From the NCBI RefSeq assembly GCF_916619195.1, contig NZ_CAKAKL010000012.1, positions 1-64,000 on the forward strand: DNA of 64,000 bases, in the 5' to 3' direction. Below the pieces are notes generated by a model. That model saw nothing but the letters and a program-made list of their open reading frames with translations. It had not been told where the DNA came from and searched no databases. This stretch comes from Inquilinus sp. Marseille-Q2685 (GTDB taxonomy: Bacteria > Pseudomonadota > Alphaproteobacteria > DSM-16000 > Inquilinaceae). How positions within the stretch are numbered: the first letter of the stretch is position 1; each line of letters opens with the position of its first letter. Below are positions 15,037-23,135 of the stretch, piece after piece. A program made the position numbers and the translations under genes.

Positions 15037-15824
15037 AGCAGAACCGCATCGGCGCCTGGATCGCGCTCGTCATCGGCAGCCTGTACTTCCTGGTGCCGCT
15101 GATCGGCACGCTGGAGTTCTCGCTGCGCATGCGGCGCGGCGAATACAGCCTCGACGCCTACCGCATCGTGCTGGCCGACCCCGGCTTCCAGGCCAGCTTC
15201 CTCTATTCCTGCGTGCTGGCGATGGCGACCATCGTGGTGGGGGTGCTGCTGGTGGTGCCGACCGCCTACTGGGTGCGGCTGCGCCTGCCGCGGCTGCGGC
15301 CGGTGATCGAGTTCATCACCCTGCTGCCTCTCGTGATCCCGGCGATCGTGCTGGTGTTCGGCTACATCCAGCTGTTCAACACCTCCTCGATCCTGCCGCT
15401 CCTGGGCAGCGAGCGCGGCACCGACCTGCTGCTGACCTTCGGCTACGTCACCCTGGCGCTGCCCTACATGTACCGGGCGGTCGACACCGGCCTCGGGGCG
15501 ATCGACGTCCGCACCCTGACCGAGGCGGCCGAGAGCCTGGGCGCCGGCCGGGCCCGGATCCTGTTCCGGGTGATCCTGCCGAATGTCCGCGCCGCGGTGC
15601 TGAGCGGCGCCTTCCTGACCTTCGCCATCGTCATCGGCGAATTCACCTTCGCCAGCCTGCTGAACCGGCCGGCCTTCGGCCCCTATCTGCAGCTGGTCGG
15701 CGCCAACCGCGCCTATGAGCCGGCGGCGCTGGCGATCATCGCCTTCGCCGTCACCTGGGCCTGCATGGGCCTGCTGCAGATCTTCGGCCGCGGTCGCCGC
15801 GGCTCCTCGGCGGCCACACGATGA
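15033..15824 (+). CDS. ABC transporter permease, PotC-like
   Basis: This 263-aa second permease of the importer has six predicted membrane helices and the EAA loop TEAAESLGAGRARILFRVILPNVR (about residues 160-185). It begins MKQNRIGAWIALVIGSLYF. The ATG lies inside the stop region of the preceding permease, and its own last bases overlap the ATPase start. The conserved proline/glycine spacing of the EAA loop is normal, so this subunit looks functional. Confidence 0.9.
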   Translation: MKQNRIGAWIALVIGSLYFLVPLIGTLEFSLRMRRGEYSLDAYRIVLADPGFQASFLYSCVLAMATIVVGVLLVVPTAYWVRLRLPRLRPVIEFITLLPLVIPAIVLVFGYIQLFNTSSILPLLGSERGTDLLLTFGYVTLALPYMYRAVDTGLGAIDVRTLTEAAESLGAGRARILFRVILPNVRAAVLSGAFLTFAIVIGEFTFASLLNRPAFGPYLQLVGANRAYEPAALAIIAFAVTWACMGLLQIFGRGRRGSSAATR

Positions 15825-16966
15825 ACCATTCGACCGCATTCGCGCCCCAGGAATCGGCGTTGCAGGCAGGTGAAGCGATGGACACGGACTTCCTCGAGAT
15901 CAGCGGCCTGCGCAAGAGCTACGGCCAGAACACCGTGGTCCACGATTTCGACCTGGCGGTGAAGCGCGGCGAGTTCATCTCCTTCCTCGGCCCCTCCGGC
16001 TGCGGCAAGCCCACGCCCCTGCGCATGGTGGGGGGGTTCGAGACCCCGCCCGGCGGGTCGACCCGCGGCGACGGCCGCGGCGTCCCCCGCCCCAGGCCCA
16101 ACCAGCGCAATGTCGGCATGGGGTTCCAGGCCTATGCGCTGTTCCCGAACATGACGGTGGCGGACAACGTCGCCTTCGGCCTGAAGGTGGCGAAGAAGCC
16201 GGCCGCCGAGATCGCCCAGCGGGTCAAGGAGATGCTGGAGCTGATCAAGCTGCCGCACCTCGCCGACCGCTACCCCTACCAGCTGTCCGGCGGGCAGCAG
16301 CAGCGCGTCGCCCTGGCCCGGGCGCTGGCCAACAAGCCGAAGGTGCTGCTGCTGGACGAGCCGCTGTCGGCGCTGGACGCCAAGATCCGGGTGTCGCTGC
16401 GCACCGAGATCAAGGCGTTGCAGCGCGACCTGGGCATCACCACCATCTTCGTCACGCACGACCAGGAAGAAGCCCTGTCGATGTCGGACCGGATCGTGGT
16501 GATGAACGAGGGCTATGCCGAGCAGGTCGGCACGCCGTTCGAGATCTACAACTATCCGCGCACCCGCTTCGTCGCCTCCTTCGTCGGCACGCTGAACATC
16601 CTGCGCGGCCAGGTGACCGACGCCGCCGGCGGTCGAATCCGCATCGACGGTCAGGACATCGTCGCCGCCCGAGGTGTCGCCGACGCCAGGGACGGCGAGG
16701 TCCGCTCGGTGGCGCTGCGGCCGGAGGCGATCGCCCTGGCCGGATCGGCCGAGGATCGGGGTGCCGACCGCAACCGCATGCAGGGCACGATCGAGGATGT
16801 GAACTTCCTCGGCGCGGTGGTGCGTGTCCGGGTCCGGTTCCAGGAGAACGCGGTCTCGCTCGACACCTTCAACAGCCCCAGCCTGGCCCCGCCCGAGCGC
16901 GGCCAGCCGGTCACCGTCACCTTCGGCCGGGAGGATGTGCTGGTGCTGGAGGGGGAGCACGCCTGA
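15821..16966 (+). CDS. ABC transporter ATPase (PotA-like) with degraded Walker A region
   Basis: This 381-aa nucleotide-binding subunit has the signature LSGGQQQRVALARAL, Walker B VLLLDEPLSALD, the H-loop FVTHDQEEAL and a C-terminal TOBE-type domain (about 265-375). All are intact. In contrast, about residues 65-105 deviate heavily. Walker A reads GPSGCGKPTP instead of the usual GCGKTTT, so the Mg-coordinating Thr is Pro. The next segment reads VGGFETPPGGSTRGDGRGVPRPRPNQRN where homologues have near-invariant residues, and the Q-loop is VGMGFQAYALF. Nearly all changes are explained by single A/T-to-C/G substitutions within about 130 bp. Either local sequencing error or real inactivation would explain this. 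The start overlaps the permease stop; an ATG at 15878 (MDTDFLEIS) is an alternative. Confidence 0.85.
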   Translation: MNHSTAFAPQESALQAGEAMDTDFLEISGLRKSYGQNTVVHDFDLAVKRGEFISFLGPSGCGKPTPLRMVGGFETPPGGSTRGDGRGVPRPRPNQRNVGMGFQAYALFPNMTVADNVAFGLKVAKKPAAEIAQRVKEMLELIKLPHLADRYPYQLSGGQQQRVALARALANKPKVLLLDEPLSALDAKIRVSLRTEIKALQRDLGITTIFVTHDQEEALSMSDRIVVMNEGYAEQVGTPFEIYNYPRTRFVASFVGTLNILRGQVTDAAGGRIRIDGQDIVAARGVADARDGEVRSVALRPEAIALAGSAEDRGADRNRMQGTIEDVNFLGAVVRVRVRFQENAVSLDTFNSPSLAPPERGQPVTVTFGREDVLVLEGEHA

Positions 16967-16973
16967 GGCTGGC

Positions 16974-17054
16974 GTAGGTTGGGTTCGCGGCGCGAACCCA
17001 ACATCCATCCGCGAGACCGATCGTTGGGTTCGCCAAGAGGCGAACCCAACCTAC
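16974..17054. repeat. GTAGGTTGGGTTCGC palindromic repeat
   Basis: GTAGGTTGGGTTCGC pairs with GCGAACCCAACCTAC at the far end. Inner copies (GCGCGAACCCAAC, GTTGGGTTCGCC) allow two hairpins. It lies between the convergent ATPase and DapA-family genes, where it could terminate both transcripts. This repeat type is widespread between bacterial genes. Confidence 0.75.
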
Positions 17055-17064
17055 GACGCGAGGC

Positions 17065-17976
17065 TCAGACCCCGTATTTCGCCAGGTCCGGCCGCTTCGC
17101 CAGGGCGGTGCGGACGATGGTCTCGACCCGGTCGCGCTCCGCCCCCTGCAGCTCCAGCCGCGGCTGGCGCACCACGGTCGAGGTGCCGCGCACGATCGTC
17201 TCGGCCAGCTTGACGTTCTGGACGAAGCGCAGCGACACGTCGAGGTGCAGGAGCGGCATGAACCAGCGGTAGATCTCGAGCGCCTCGGGGATCCGGCCGG
17301 CCGCGACCAGCTTGTGGATCGCCACGGTCTCGCGCGGGAAGGCGCAGACCAGGCCGGCGACCCAGCCGACCGCGCCCAGCATCAGGCTTTCCAGCGCCAG
17401 ATCGTCGACGCCGGTGAAGATGGCGTAGCGGTCGCCCACCGTGTTCAGGATGTCGGTGATGCGGCGGACGTCGCCCGATGATTCCTTGATGGCGACGAAG
17501 TTCGGCTCGTCCGCCATCTCGGCGAACATCTCCGGCGTGATGTCGACCGAATAGGCGATCGGGTTGTTGTAGACCATGATCGGGAGGCCGGTCGCCCGCG
17601 CCACGGTGCGGAAATGCTGGATGGTCTCGCGCCGGTCGGAGACGTAGCGCATCGCCGGCAGCAGCATCAGCCCGTCCATCCCGGCGGCCGCGGCCCGTTC
17701 GGCCAGCGCCGCCGCGGCCCGCGTCGAATCCTCGGCCACGGTGAGCAGCACCGGGTGGCCGCCCGCCGTCTCCCTGACCGCGCCGGCGATCGCCATCTTC
17801 TCGTCCGCGGTCAGGGTGCTGGCCTCGCCAATCGAGCCGCAGCAGATGATGCCGTCGACCCCGTTCTCGATCTGGAACGCGACATCGTCGCGCACCGCGG
17901 CCAGGTCGACCTCCTGCCGCGCGTCCATCTTGGTGGTGATCGCCGTGTAAACCCCGGCCCAGCGCTGCCCCGCCAT
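17065..17976 (-). CDS. Dihydrodipicolinate synthase/N-acetylneuraminate lyase (DapA) family protein
   Basis: This 303-aa (beta/alpha)8-barrel class I aldolase has a Schiff-base lysine in FVAIKESSGD and the helper tyrosine in IMVYNNPIAYS. The GIICCGSIGEASTL segment corresponds to the substrate-binding GTTGE region of true DapA; its alteration argues against lysine biosynthesis. Catabolic members act on 2-keto-3-deoxy acids or hydroxyproline-derived intermediates. It converges on the ABC-importer operon, so a shared pathway is possible but unproven. The start at MAGQRWAGVYTAI fits homologues. The upstream region (17977-18301) contains TTGTCGACAG at about 18047, an operator-like palindrome. Confidence 0.85.
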   Translation of the reverse strand: MAGQRWAGVYTAITTKMDARQEVDLAAVRDDVAFQIENGVDGIICCGSIGEASTLTADEKMAIAGAVRETAGGHPVLLTVAEDSTRAAAALAERAAAAGMDGLMLLPAMRYVSDRRETIQHFRTVARATGLPIMVYNNPIAYSVDITPEMFAEMADEPNFVAIKESSGDVRRITDILNTVGDRYAIFTGVDDLALESLMLGAVGWVAGLVCAFPRETVAIHKLVAAGRIPEALEIYRWFMPLLHLDVSLRFVQNVKLAETIVRGTSTVVRQPRLELQGAERDRVETIVRTALAKRPDLAKYGV

Positions 17977-18301
17977 CGCCCTGCATCCCCTGTGTTTCCG
18001 CCGCCCATCCGCCTGCGGCCGAACCAGAATACCGTCTGTATTTAATTTGTCGACAGATTCGCCGAAAGCGAAGCGAGCCCTTCCGCAGCCGCATTGCACC
18101 GCAGCATTTCCTGCAAATCTATGTTGCAGTGCGAAATGGTACGATTATTCTCATCAGGTGCAGAGAGACGAGGCAACGCCCGACGGGCGGCTCGGTCTCG
18201 CCCTCTTTGGACCACATTTTACGGGCATTTGACCGGCCCGGCCCGATCGAGGCCGGGATCGAATGTCCGCTCAACAGGTGAAGGTTTACGGGAGCGATCC
18301 A
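17977..18301. other. Intergenic region with TGTCGACA palindrome
   Basis: This gap separates the DapA-family gene and a small hypothetical gene, which diverge. The AT-rich segment CTGTATTTAATTTGTCGACA (18036-18055) includes the palindrome TGTCGACA (18048-18055) and is placed to control the DapA-family gene. No gene was recognised. Confidence 0.4.
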
Positions 18302-18604
18302 ATGCCTGCCGTCAAGAATGTCCGCTATGTGACCAAGCGCGAGCTGCCGACGGTTGACGACGCGCTGTACGCCGCCGAGGGCCTGACCGCCGACTACGAG
18401 GAGCGGCTGCAGATCGCCGCCGAGCTGAGCGGCCTGTCGCTGGACGAGGTCCGCGCCGCGGCCGAGGCCCAGGCGGCGGAGATGGCCAAGAAGTCGACCC
18501 TGCGCATCACCTCGACCATCCGGTCGAACACCGGCAGCGCCGTGGTGGTGGAGCGCCGCCGGACCCGCAGCGTGGCGATGCCGCGTTCGCTGACCCTGGC
18601 CTGA
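18302..18604 (+). CDS. Hypothetical protein, basic, about 100 aa
   Basis: The protein is MPAVKNVRYVTKRELPTVDD... with an acidic helical middle (AAELSGLSLDEVRAAAEAQ) and a basic, Thr/Arg-rich end (VVVERRRTRSVAMPRSLTLA). I do not recognise the family. It is cytosolic with no membrane segment. GGGAGCG lies 5-6 nt before the ATG at 18302, which supports this start; an ATG at 18263 is in frame. A strong rho-independent terminator follows at 18645-18692, arguing that the gene is really expressed as a single unit. Confidence 0.6.
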   Translation: MPAVKNVRYVTKRELPTVDDALYAAEGLTADYEERLQIAAELSGLSLDEVRAAAEAQAAEMAKKSTLRITSTIRSNTGSAVVVERRRTRSVAMPRSLTLA

Positions 18605-18644
18605 ATTGCCGGACCCGGACGCTGCCCCGTCCGGCCAAGATTCG

Positions 18645-18692
18645 ATCCCGTGCCTGCCTGGCGTCGAGCGCCGCTGCGGGCACGGGATTTTT
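18645..18692 (+). terminator. Rho-independent terminator
   Basis: ATCCCGTGCC (18645-18654) pairs perfectly with GGCACGGGAT (18679-18688), and TTTT follows. A small GGCG...CGCC hairpin sits in the loop. It ends the transcript of the 100-aa gene. Confidence 0.85.
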
Positions 18693-18790
18693 GATTCCGG
18701 CAAACCGTTTCCGCCGGCCTTTCCCATCCAAGATCCGGCTCCATATGATCACAGCCGCGCCACCGCGCGACCGAGCGGAAGGGTCTTGCA

Positions 18791-20797
18791 TTGGAGCTTG
18801 TGGACGACGCCCTGCGTGACCGGGCCCGCCGGGCCGGCATCGCGCCCGACTGGACCGACGTCACCGGCCAGGCCCGCAGCGTGGCGCCGGAAACGCTGGA
18901 GCGGCTGCTGGCGCTGACCGGCGCCGACGAGCCGGCCGCGGCGGTGCCGCCGCTGGTCACCGGCGTGATCCATCAGGCAATCCCGCTGCCGCCCGAGGCC
19001 GGCACCGGCGTCGCCATCCTGGTCCTGGAATCGGGCGAGCGGGCCGAGATCACCGTCCATCCGGGCGATGACGGGCGCTGCTGGGGTCCGCCGATCGACC
19101 GGCCCGGCTATCACCGGCTGCAGCTGCGCGACCGCGAGATCACCCTGGCGGTGGCGCCGCCCCGCTGCTTCGGCCTGGACGAGGTCGCCCGCGGCGGCCG
19201 GATGTGGGGCCTGGCTGCGCAGATCTACGGCTTGCGGCGCCCGGGCGATGGCGGCATCGGGGACAGCCGCGGCATTGTCGAACTGGCCCGGGCGGCCGGT
19301 CGCGCCGGGGCCGACGCGCTGGCGCTGAGCCCGACCCCCGCCCTGTTCACGGCCGAGCCGGAGCGCTTCGGCCCCTACTCCCCCTCCAGCCGCCTGTTCC
19401 TCAACCCGCTGCTGGCCGATCCCGCCGCGCTGTTCGGCCAGGGCCGCGTCGCCGCCGCGATCCGCGCGGCCGGCGTCGGCGAGGCGCTGCAGCGGGGCGA
19501 GGCGGCGACGCTGATCGACTGGCCGGAGGCGGCGCGGGCCAAGCTGTCGCTGTTCCGCGCTCTGTCCGACGGCTTCGATGCCGGGTCCGGCGGCGGCCTG
19601 GCCGAGGACTTCGCCGGCTTCGTCCGGGCCGGCGGGGCGCTGCTGCAGGACCATGCCCGGTTCGAGGCGCTGCAGGCGGCGCGCCTGGCCGCCGATCCGG
19701 CCGACCGCGACTGGCGGCGGTGGCCGCCGGCGCTGCGCGATCCCGCCGGCGCCGCGGTGGCGGAGTTCGCGGCCGCGCATGATCGCGAGATCCGCTTCCA
19801 CCTGTTCCTGCAATGGCTGGCCGACCGCGCCTTCGCCGCCGCCCAGGCCGGGGCCCGGTCGGCCGGCATGCGCATCGGCCTGATCGCCGATCTGGCCGTC
19901 AGCATGGACGCCACCGGCAGCCATGCCTGGAGCCGCCCGACCGACGTGCTGGGCGGCGCCAGCATCGGGTCGCCGCCCGACGCCTTCAACGCCGACGGGC
20001 AGAACTGGACGCTGGCCGCCATCTCGCCGCGGGCGATGGTCGAGACCGGCTTCGCCCCGTTCCTGGACACGCTGCGGGCGACCCTGCGCCACGCTGGCGG
20101 CATCCGCATCGACCATGTCATGGGGCTGGCCCGGCTGTGGCTGGTGCCGGACGGGATGGCACCGACCGAAGGCGCCTATCTGACCTATCCGGCCGAGGAC
20201 CTGCTGCGGCTGGTGGCGCTGGAATCGCACCGCCACCGCGCCGTGGTGATCGGCGAGGATCTGGGCACCCTGCCCTGGGGCTTCGCCGGCCGGCTGGCCG
20301 ACCATGCCGTCGCCGGCATGCGGGTGCTGTGGTTCGAGCGCGAGGGCGACGGCTTCAAGCCGGCCGAGCGCTGGGATGCCGGCGCCGTCGCCATGAGCTC
20401 GACCCACGACCTGCCGCCGGTGGCCGGCTGGTGGCGCGGCACCGACATCGCAGCGCGGACGGAGCTCGGCCAATATGCCGATGGCGGCGCAGCGGAACGG
20501 GCGCAGCGCGAGGCCGACCGCGGCCGGCTGTGGCAGGCGGTCGGCGCCGGCCCGGCGCCGGAAGAGCCGGGACCGGTGGTCGATGCCGCGCTGCGCTTCG
20601 TCGCCCGCAGCCCGTCACGACTGGCACTGGTGCCGCTGGAGGATGCTCTGGGACTGGACCGGCAGCCGAACCTGCCCGGCACGATCGACGAGTATCCGAA
20701 CTGGCGCCGCCGGCTGGAGCGCCCGGCCGGCGAAGCGCTGGCCGAGCCCGCCGTCGCCGCCCGCCTCGCTGCGATCCGCCGCGAGCGGCAGCGGTAA
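18791..20797 (+). CDS. malQ: 4-alpha-glucanotransferase (amylomaltase)
   Basis: This GH77 enzyme transfers alpha-1,4-glucan chains between maltodextrins. The 668-aa protein carries the family motifs. RIDHVMGLARLW is the acid/nucleophile region with Asp. VVIGEDLGTLPWG contains the catalytic Glu. SSTHDLPPVAGWW contains the stabilising His-Asp, and LPGTIDEYPNWRRRL is the typical C-terminal signature. The N-terminal region (1-130) is the variable extension of bacterial MalQ. The start is a TTG at 18791 after GAAGGG; a GTG three codons later is an alternative. No other glycogen or maltose genes lie nearby. It converges with the PfpI gene only 3 bp away. Confidence 0.92.
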   Translation: MELVDDALRDRARRAGIAPDWTDVTGQARSVAPETLERLLALTGADEPAAAVPPLVTGVIHQAIPLPPEAGTGVAILVLESGERAEITVHPGDDGRCWGPPIDRPGYHRLQLRDREITLAVAPPRCFGLDEVARGGRMWGLAAQIYGLRRPGDGGIGDSRGIVELARAAGRAGADALALSPTPALFTAEPERFGPYSPSSRLFLNPLLADPAALFGQGRVAAAIRAAGVGEALQRGEAATLIDWPEAARAKLSLFRALSDGFDAGSGGGLAEDFAGFVRAGGALLQDHARFEALQAARLAADPADRDWRRWPPALRDPAGAAVAEFAAAHDREIRFHLFLQWLADRAFAAAQAGARSAGMRIGLIADLAVSMDATGSHAWSRPTDVLGGASIGSPPDAFNADGQNWTLAAISPRAMVETGFAPFLDTLRATLRHAGGIRIDHVMGLARLWLVPDGMAPTEGAYLTYPAEDLLRLVALESHRHRAVVIGEDLGTLPWGFAGRLADHAVAGMRVLWFEREGDGFKPAERWDAGAVAMSSTHDLPPVAGWWRGTDIAARTELGQYADGGAAERAQREADRGRLWQAVGAGPAPEEPGPVVDAALRFVARSPSRLALVPLEDALGLDRQPNLPGTIDEYPNWRRRLERPAGEALAEPAVAARLAAIRRERQR

Positions 20798-20800
20798 GCG

Positions 20801-21379
20801 TCAGCCGGCGGCCCGGCCGCTGTGCCGGCCCTCGGCGAATTCCTCGACCATCTTGGCGTTGAAGGCCGGGATGTCGTCCGGCGACCGGCTGGTGACCAGG
20901 CCCTGATCGACCACCACCTCGCGGTCGTACACCGTGGCGCCGGCATTTTCGAGATCGACCTGGATCGCCTTGTAGCCGGTCATCTCGCAGCCATCGACCA
21001 CGCCGGCGCTGATCAGCAGCTGCGGTCCGTGGCAGATCGCCGCCACCGGCTTGCCGGACTCGAAGAAGCTTCGGACGAAGCCGAGCGCCCGGTCGTTCAT
21101 GCGCAGCTGGTCCGGGCTGTGCACGCCGCCCGGGATCAGGAGGCCGTCATAGCCGTCGGGCTTGGCCCGGTCGAGCGGCACGTCGACCGGGAAGCTGTCG
21201 CCCTTGTCGAGATGCTTGTGCCCGGTCACCTGCGAGGCTTCCGGGCTGACGATCTCGACCTTGGCCCCGGCCTCCTTCAGGGCCTTGACCGGCTCGGTCA
21301 TCTCCACCTGCTCGAAGCCGTTGGCGACGAGCACGGCGATCCTGCGTCCGTCGAGACGTTCGGGCATGCCATTCTCCAT
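20801..21379 (-). CDS. DJ-1/PfpI family protein (class I glutamine amidotransferase-like)
   Basis: This 192-aa protein has the flavodoxin-like DJ-1/PfpI fold. The conserved nucleophile elbow is AAICHGPQLL with Cys116-His117. The upstream acidic residue lies in ANGFEQVEMTEP, and PDGYDGLLIPGG is typical of the PfpI/YhbO group. Family members are proteases, chaperones or glyoxalase/deglycase-like enzymes that handle methylglyoxal adducts. The start codon ATG at 21379 follows GGATGGAG; a second ATG four codons in (21367) is possible. No operon partner has a linked function. Confidence 0.88.
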   Translation of the reverse strand: MENGMPERLDGRRIAVLVANGFEQVEMTEPVKALKEAGAKVEIVSPEASQVTGHKHLDKGDSFPVDVPLDRAKPDGYDGLLIPGGVHSPDQLRMNDRALGFVRSFFESGKPVAAICHGPQLLISAGVVDGCEMTGYKAIQVDLENAGATVYDREVVVDQGLVTSRSPDDIPAFNAKMVEEFAEGRHSGRAAG

Positions 21380-21445
21380 CCTGAGGTGACGGCCGCGGGA
21401 GTCGGGCCGTCTCCCCGGGCAACGGCATCCGGCGGGGCGCGGTTC

Positions 21446-23020
21446 CTACGCCGCCGCGACCTCGATCAGGGTCGGCCTGCCGTCCTCGAAGGCGGCGGCG
21501 AGGCGCTGCGGCAGGTGGCGCGGGTCGTCGACCGCGGCGTAGCCGCAGCCATAGGTCGCGGCCATGGCGTCGAAGGCCGGCGGGTCGATGTCGACGCCGA
21601 GGCGGTCGATCCCGGCCTTGTCCATGCCGTAGGCGATCTGGCCGAGGCCGCGGTTGTTCCAGACCACGACCGGCAGGCCGAGGCCGAGATCCGCGGCCGT
21701 CCCCAGCTCCTGGCAGGTGAAGCCGAGGCCGTAGTCGCCGGCCAGCGCCACCACCTGCGCCTGCGGCCGCGCCAGCTTGGCCCCGATCGCGGCCGGAAGC
21801 GCATAGCCCAGCGTGCCGAAGCCGACCGGGTGCAGCCAGCCGCGCGGCTGCCGCGACGGGAACACGACGTTGCCGGTATAGGCGATCTGGGTCATGTCGG
21901 TGACCACGACGGCATCGTCCGGCAGCGCGTCGCGCAGCCTGGCCAGGAAGGCCAGATGGCCGGGCTTGTCGCCGAACTCCGCGGCGTCGGCGGCCCGGCG
22001 CACCGGCTCCAGATCGCCGGCCCAGACCGGGCGGCCGGTCAGGTCGGACAGGGCTTCCGCCAACCCCTCCAGCGCCAGCCCGGCGTCGCAGAGCAGCGGC
22101 ACCGTGGGACGGTGATCGCGCACCAGCACGTCGGGGTCGAGGTCGAACCGGATCAGCGATCCTTGGAAGCGCAACGGCGACCAGCGGTCGTTCATCGCCA
22201 GCTCGGTGCCGACGGCGAGCACGACATCGGCCTCGCCGACCAGGCGCTGCCCCTCCGCCGTGCCGATGCGGGAGCCGATCGAATGCGGCCCGTCATCCGG
22301 CACGACGCCCTTGCCGGCGATCGAGCAGGCGACCACCGCGCCCAGGCTCTCGGCGAGGCGCCGGGCCGCGTCGGCCGCGCCCACGGCGCCGCCGCCGAGC
22401 CGGATCATCGGCCGCTTGGCCTCGCGCAGCAGCCCGGCCGCCTGGTCCAGCGCCGCCGGGTTCGGGGCCGGCAGCGGCAGCGGCGGCAGCGCGCCCAAAT
22501 CCTCAGGCGCCTCGGCGGTGGCGACGTCGAGCGGCAGCTCGATATAGACCGGCCGGGGCCGGCCCAGCGTCATCCGGGCCAGGCTGAGATCGGCCACGGC
22601 GCGGGCCTGGGACGGGTCGACCACGGTGAGGGCGGAGGCGACCAGCCCCTCCATCGCCAGGCGCTGGTTGCGCATCTCGTGCAGCTCGCCCCGGCCGAGG
22701 CCGAGATCGGCGCGGGCGTTGACGGTCGACAGCACCACCATCGGCACGCTGTCGGAATAGGCCTGGCCGATGCCGGTGGCGGCGTTGAGCAGGCCGGGGC
22801 CGGTGATCAGCACGCAGATCGCCGGCCGGCCGCTGGCCCTGGCATGGCCGTCGGCCATGAAGGCGGCGCCCTGCTCGTGCCGCACGGCGACATGGCGCAG
22901 CCCGTTGCGGCCGAGGGCGCGGTACAGCTCGAGCGTGTGCACGCCGGGGATGCCGAAGGCGGTGTCCACGCCGCTGCGGGTGAAGGCGTCGATGATCGCC
23001 TGGGCGCAGTTGTCCGCCAT
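21446..23020 (-). CDS. ThDP-dependent enzyme, acetolactate synthase large-subunit-like
   Basis: This 524-aa protein has the three-domain ThDP enzyme architecture. The PYR domain (about 1-165) contains catalytic Glu49 in RHEQGAAFMADGHA. The central domain (about 185-310) and the PP domain (about 355-524) follow, the latter with LAGDYGLGFTCQELG and VVVWNNRGLG, the Mg/ThDP-binding motif in which GDG is GDY. It resembles IlvB-type catabolic decarboxylases or synthases rather than housekeeping IlvB (usually about 570-590 aa), and no small subunit adjoins. The substrate is unknown. The start MADNCAQAIID was chosen because the PYR domain begins there and CCGGGAGAGGC precedes it. It is followed by the PfpI gene on the same strand. 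Confidence 0.85.
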   Translation of the reverse strand: MADNCAQAIIDAFTRSGVDTAFGIPGVHTLELYRALGRNGLRHVAVRHEQGAAFMADGHARASGRPAICVLITGPGLLNAATGIGQAYSDSVPMVVLSTVNARADLGLGRGELHEMRNQRLAMEGLVASALTVVDPSQARAVADLSLARMTLGRPRPVYIELPLDVATAEAPEDLGALPPLPLPAPNPAALDQAAGLLREAKRPMIRLGGGAVGAADAARRLAESLGAVVACSIAGKGVVPDDGPHSIGSRIGTAEGQRLVGEADVVLAVGTELAMNDRWSPLRFQGSLIRFDLDPDVLVRDHRPTVPLLCDAGLALEGLAEALSDLTGRPVWAGDLEPVRRAADAAEFGDKPGHLAFLARLRDALPDDAVVVTDMTQIAYTGNVVFPSRQPRGWLHPVGFGTLGYALPAAIGAKLARPQAQVVALAGDYGLGFTCQELGTAADLGLGLPVVVWNNRGLGQIAYGMDKAGIDRLGVDIDPPAFDAMAATYGCGYAAVDDPRHLPQRLAAAFEDGRPTLIEVAAA

Positions 23021-23135
23021 GAGAGCCTCTCCCGGGAGTGCGATTCGTTGCCGGAGAGACTGCCGCGCGCCGCGGCCGATGACCACCCCCGGAACCGCCG
23101 GGGCAGGGCTTCCCTCCCCGCCCCGGCGTCCGGAA

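Noticed and set aside
17065-17976. Assigning the DapA-family protein as the lysine-biosynthesis enzyme
   Set aside because: The substrate loop GTTGE is replaced by CGSIGE and the context is a transporter, not lysine genes; only a family-level call is justified.
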